Shown: piece after piece, positions 13,879 through 15,354 of the stretch
Position numbering within the stretch: the first letter of the stretch is position 1
Layout: each line of letters begins with the position of its first letter
Notes under the pieces: generated by a model
The model's input: the letters and a program-made list of their open reading frames with translations, nothing else
Told to the model about the DNA's origin: nothing
Database searches by the model: none
Origin: JBKHJA01 sp046538375
GTDB taxonomy: Bacteria > Acidobacteriota > Aminicenantia > Aminicenantales > Aminicenantaceae
Assembly: GCA_046538375.1 (NCBI GenBank)
Contig: JBKHJA010000059.1
Coordinates: forward strand, 1 to 15,354
Direction of reading: 5' to 3'
Length of the DNA stretch: 15,354 bases
Made by a program: the position numbers and the translations under genes

Positions 13879-15114
13879 TTACCTACGGTAGGCAATCTTG
13901 GCAAACCGGGTTTCATGACCTCTTCTCATGATTTCTTTGGCATCTTTATCGCATCTCAGGCATTTGTGGTATATCACGTCGCCGATCAGATGGGCCTTGT
14001 CGTTTCTTTCCTCATCGGAGAGGAAATAGGCTTCCATGGTATCATAAGGCCGGGATTCACCATCGCTCTCATACTTGATGGTCAAATCTGTTCCAGATTC
14101 CAGCACTTTGAAGGCATTATCTGTCCAGTTGAAATCGGCCATACCCAGATCAGGATTTATCCTGAGATGGGCAGCCAGGGATATGGGGGCCAGGCCGGAA
14201 GCTTCCAGTTCTTCAGCGCACTGAATAAAGGTTTCAGGAGTGGCCGCATTGCCTATGTTGATCTCGTAGATGGGCGTGGTGCCGTCATCGCGGAGATACT
14301 CCTTAAAAATATTCAGCAGCATCCTGAACTGGATGGCATTCTGGGTGGATAACAGCATGGATATCTTAAAAGTCAGACTGGGAATTTCTCGGGCATAATA
14401 GCAGGCCGCCACTATGGTGGACCAACTGGGATTGAGGAAGAAATTGGCTCCTGTTTCCAGAGCTGCCCGGGTGATGCCGTCAACATAGACGAGATGATTG
14501 TTGTTGCCCACCTCCACACCTCCCAGGTTGCCGTAGGGAGTTCCCATGTTCTTGAGGATAATCTGACTCAGTCCTTCTCCCAAATCTTTCCTTTCGAATT
14601 TCTCTCCACTGACCTTTTCTATCCTTTGAAACCGTTCCTCAGGAAGGGGAGTGCCCACAAGATTGGTGGAACAGAACTTGCTGGCGCCCAGGAGGTTTTC
14701 GGCCATAGCCAGAGTGGCCAGGAGATCGCCGCTGTAGACGTAATACTCTGTCAATCCCACCACCGAGATCATCTCAGTAGGAAAGAGCACGGTTCCGTTC
14801 TGGGATACTTTTCTCAGGCACACAAAGGTAGGCCGGGCTCCTTGAAAGCCAGAGACCTGAGTGGTGCACACTCCCTTTTTGGTAACGGTGATTCCGTTTT
14901 TTTCTACGAAATCCTCCACTTTGGCAAAGTTCTTGACGTACTGTTCTGCTTTATCCATCATTTCTCCATAGCCTTTTTCTCCAGCCAGCTTCTTCCTGGT
15001 CTCATAGTTTCTTCTGGATTCTATTTTTTGTGTAATCTCCTTTGCTCCTCCGTAGGAATCTATCAAAGCGTCCATGGCTTTGAGATCCTTTTCGGATAAG
15101 AGTTTAAAATGCAT
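13879..15114 (-). CDS. Unrecognised 411-residue protein heading the metabolic cluster
   Basis: I do not recognise the family. The frame is long and clean, and ATG 15114 follows AAGGAGG by seven bases, so it is a real gene. No signal peptide or membrane segment is seen, so it should be cytoplasmic. The N-terminal ~80 residues are charged and helical. The centre is alpha/beta with Gly/Asn-rich loops (NMGTPYGNLGGVEVGNNNH 189-207, LNPSWSTIVAACYYAREI 227-244, YEINIGNAATPETF 283-296) and acidic DGESRPYD (351-358), possibly a TIM-barrel-like enzyme. Seven cysteines occur, including a CLRC pair at 385-388 in HKCLRCDKDAKEIMRRGH that could bind a metal. Position as first gene upstream of the SDR, cupin, aminotransferase and gamma-family PLP enzyme suggests a catalytic step in the same pathway. 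Function not assigned. Confidence 0.85.
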   Translation of the reverse strand: MHFKLLSEKDLKAMDALIDSYGGAKEITQKIESRRNYETRKKLAGEKGYGEMMDKAEQYVKNFAKVEDFVEKNGITVTKKGVCTTQVSGFQGARPTFVCLRKVSQNGTVLFPTEMISVVGLTEYYVYSGDLLATLAMAENLLGASKFCSTNLVGTPLPEERFQRIEKVSGEKFERKDLGEGLSQIILKNMGTPYGNLGGVEVGNNNHLVYVDGITRAALETGANFFLNPSWSTIVAACYYAREIPSLTFKISMLLSTQNAIQFRMLLNIFKEYLRDDGTTPIYEINIGNAATPETFIQCAEELEASGLAPISLAAHLRINPDLGMADFNWTDNAFKVLESGTDLTIKYESDGESRPYDTMEAYFLSDEERNDKAHLIGDVIYHKCLRCDKDAKEIMRRGHETRFAKIAYRR

Positions 15115-15139
15115 GCTTTTCCTCCTTTCCAGAGTTTAT

Positions 15140-15168
15140 ATTCTAACCTGCATTATTCATAAATTGAA
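15140..15168 (-). promoter_or_regulatory. Possible promoter at the edge of the palindromic repeat
   Basis: On the minus strand TTCAAT (15168-15163), 17 bases, then TAGAAT (15145-15140), upstream of the 411-residue gene. The -10 is good but the -35 matches poorly. The spacer is the terminal CCTGCATTATTCA arm of the repeat, so the repeat would supply the -35 and spacer. Confidence 0.3.
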
Positions 15169-15294
15169 GGTTTTCCCAGATGCAGTCATGAATTTCAGGG
15201 GAAATCGGGACATGAATCGAATTCTCCTGAATTCGGTATGGTGTCCCTGATTTCCTTTTTCATGGAAATCAAAAACCTATGTGAATAATGCAGG
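15147..15294. repeat. 148-base palindromic repeat (MITE/REP-like)
   Basis: The ends are perfect 13-base inverted repeats: CCTGCATTATTCA (15147-15159) and TGAATAATGCAGG (15282-15294). Further complementary blocks nest inside them. CATGAA (15187) faces CATG (15261-15264). GGAAATC and GGGACA (15200-15212) face TGTCCC and GATTTCC (15242-15255). The centre is CGAATTC TCCT GAATTCG (15218-15235), a 7-bp stem with a 4-base loop. The whole unit can fold into one long hairpin. No coding sequence is visible. It may be a non-autonomous element mobilised in trans. Confidence 0.75.
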
Positions 15295-15299
15295 CTTAT

Positions 15300-15354
15300 C
15301 TGCATTATTCATGAATTATGGGAAATTAGGGACACGATCCCAATTTCAGAAAAT
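15300..15354. repeat. Left part of a second, related repeat unit (cut by the window end)
   Basis: CTGCATTATTCAT at 15300 repeats the left terminus of the previous unit (17 of 18 bases against 15148-15165). It runs into CATGAATTATGGGAAATT and AGGGACACGATCCC, the same CATGAA/GGAAAT/GGGACA modules in direct orientation. The right half lies outside the window. Confidence 0.6.

Noticed and set aside
14494..15099. Plus-strand 201-codon frame opposite the 411-residue gene
   Set aside because: Entirely antisense to a longer frame that has an AAGGAGG site; composition is His/Ser/Phe-rich and there is no family resemblance.

Overview
The window looks like chromosomal DNA of an uncultured, moderate-GC bacterium. 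It makes peptidoglycan, because both murA and murB are present. The gene style (DUF4388 plus J-domain plus TPR proteins, many short TPR and housekeeping genes, AAGGAGG-type ribosome sites) would fit an Acidobacteriota/Aminicenantes-like or deltaproteobacterial-like lineage, but that placement is a guess. No rRNA, tRNA, CRISPR array, phage gene or transposase gene was seen.

Layout. Positions 3-125 hold the last 40 codons of a gene running in from the left. It is followed by a dispersed, structured repeat (copy 1, about 88-271) and a promoter that drives a DUF4388/J-domain/TPR protein (427-1860, +). That gene converges on a secreted TPR/coiled-coil protein (1938-3125, -), which has a near-consensus promoter. 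murB (3380-4327, +) overlaps tail-to-tail with a five-gene minus-strand run. Read 5' to 3', that run is murA (8107-6821), a HIT protein, a UPF0173 metallo-hydrolase, a YacP/NYN-domain protein and a DUF2520 Rossmann oxidoreductase. The last two share an ATGA overlap. The divergent murA/aldehyde dehydrogenase region holds the second copy of the repeat (8174-8385), placed exactly between the two promoters.

The right half is metabolic. An aldehyde dehydrogenase (8489-9901, +) is preceded by a 10-codon leader ORF that overlaps its start codon. It converges, with a 5-base gap, on a five-gene minus-strand cluster. In transcription order this cluster is an unrecognised 411-residue protein, an SDR with a replaced catalytic Tyr/Lys pair, a small cupin, a fold-type I aminotransferase and a Cys/Met-metabolism (gamma-family) PLP enzyme. 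Together these suggest catabolism or remodelling of an amino acid or its oxo-acid, with the substrate unknown. The right edge (15147-15354) is a long palindromic, MITE/REP-like repeat followed by the start of a second, related unit cut by the window end.

The main points of novelty are: (1) a two-copy structured repeat with a compensatory base-pair change, each copy just upstream of a promoter; (2) murA and murB both with a -10 box that predicts a 5' leader of only about 2 nt and no Shine-Dalgarno, suggesting leaderless mRNAs; (3) the coupled leader ORF before the aldehyde dehydrogenase; (4) the uncharacterised metabolic cluster with its unknown first gene; (5) the palindromic repeat at the right edge.
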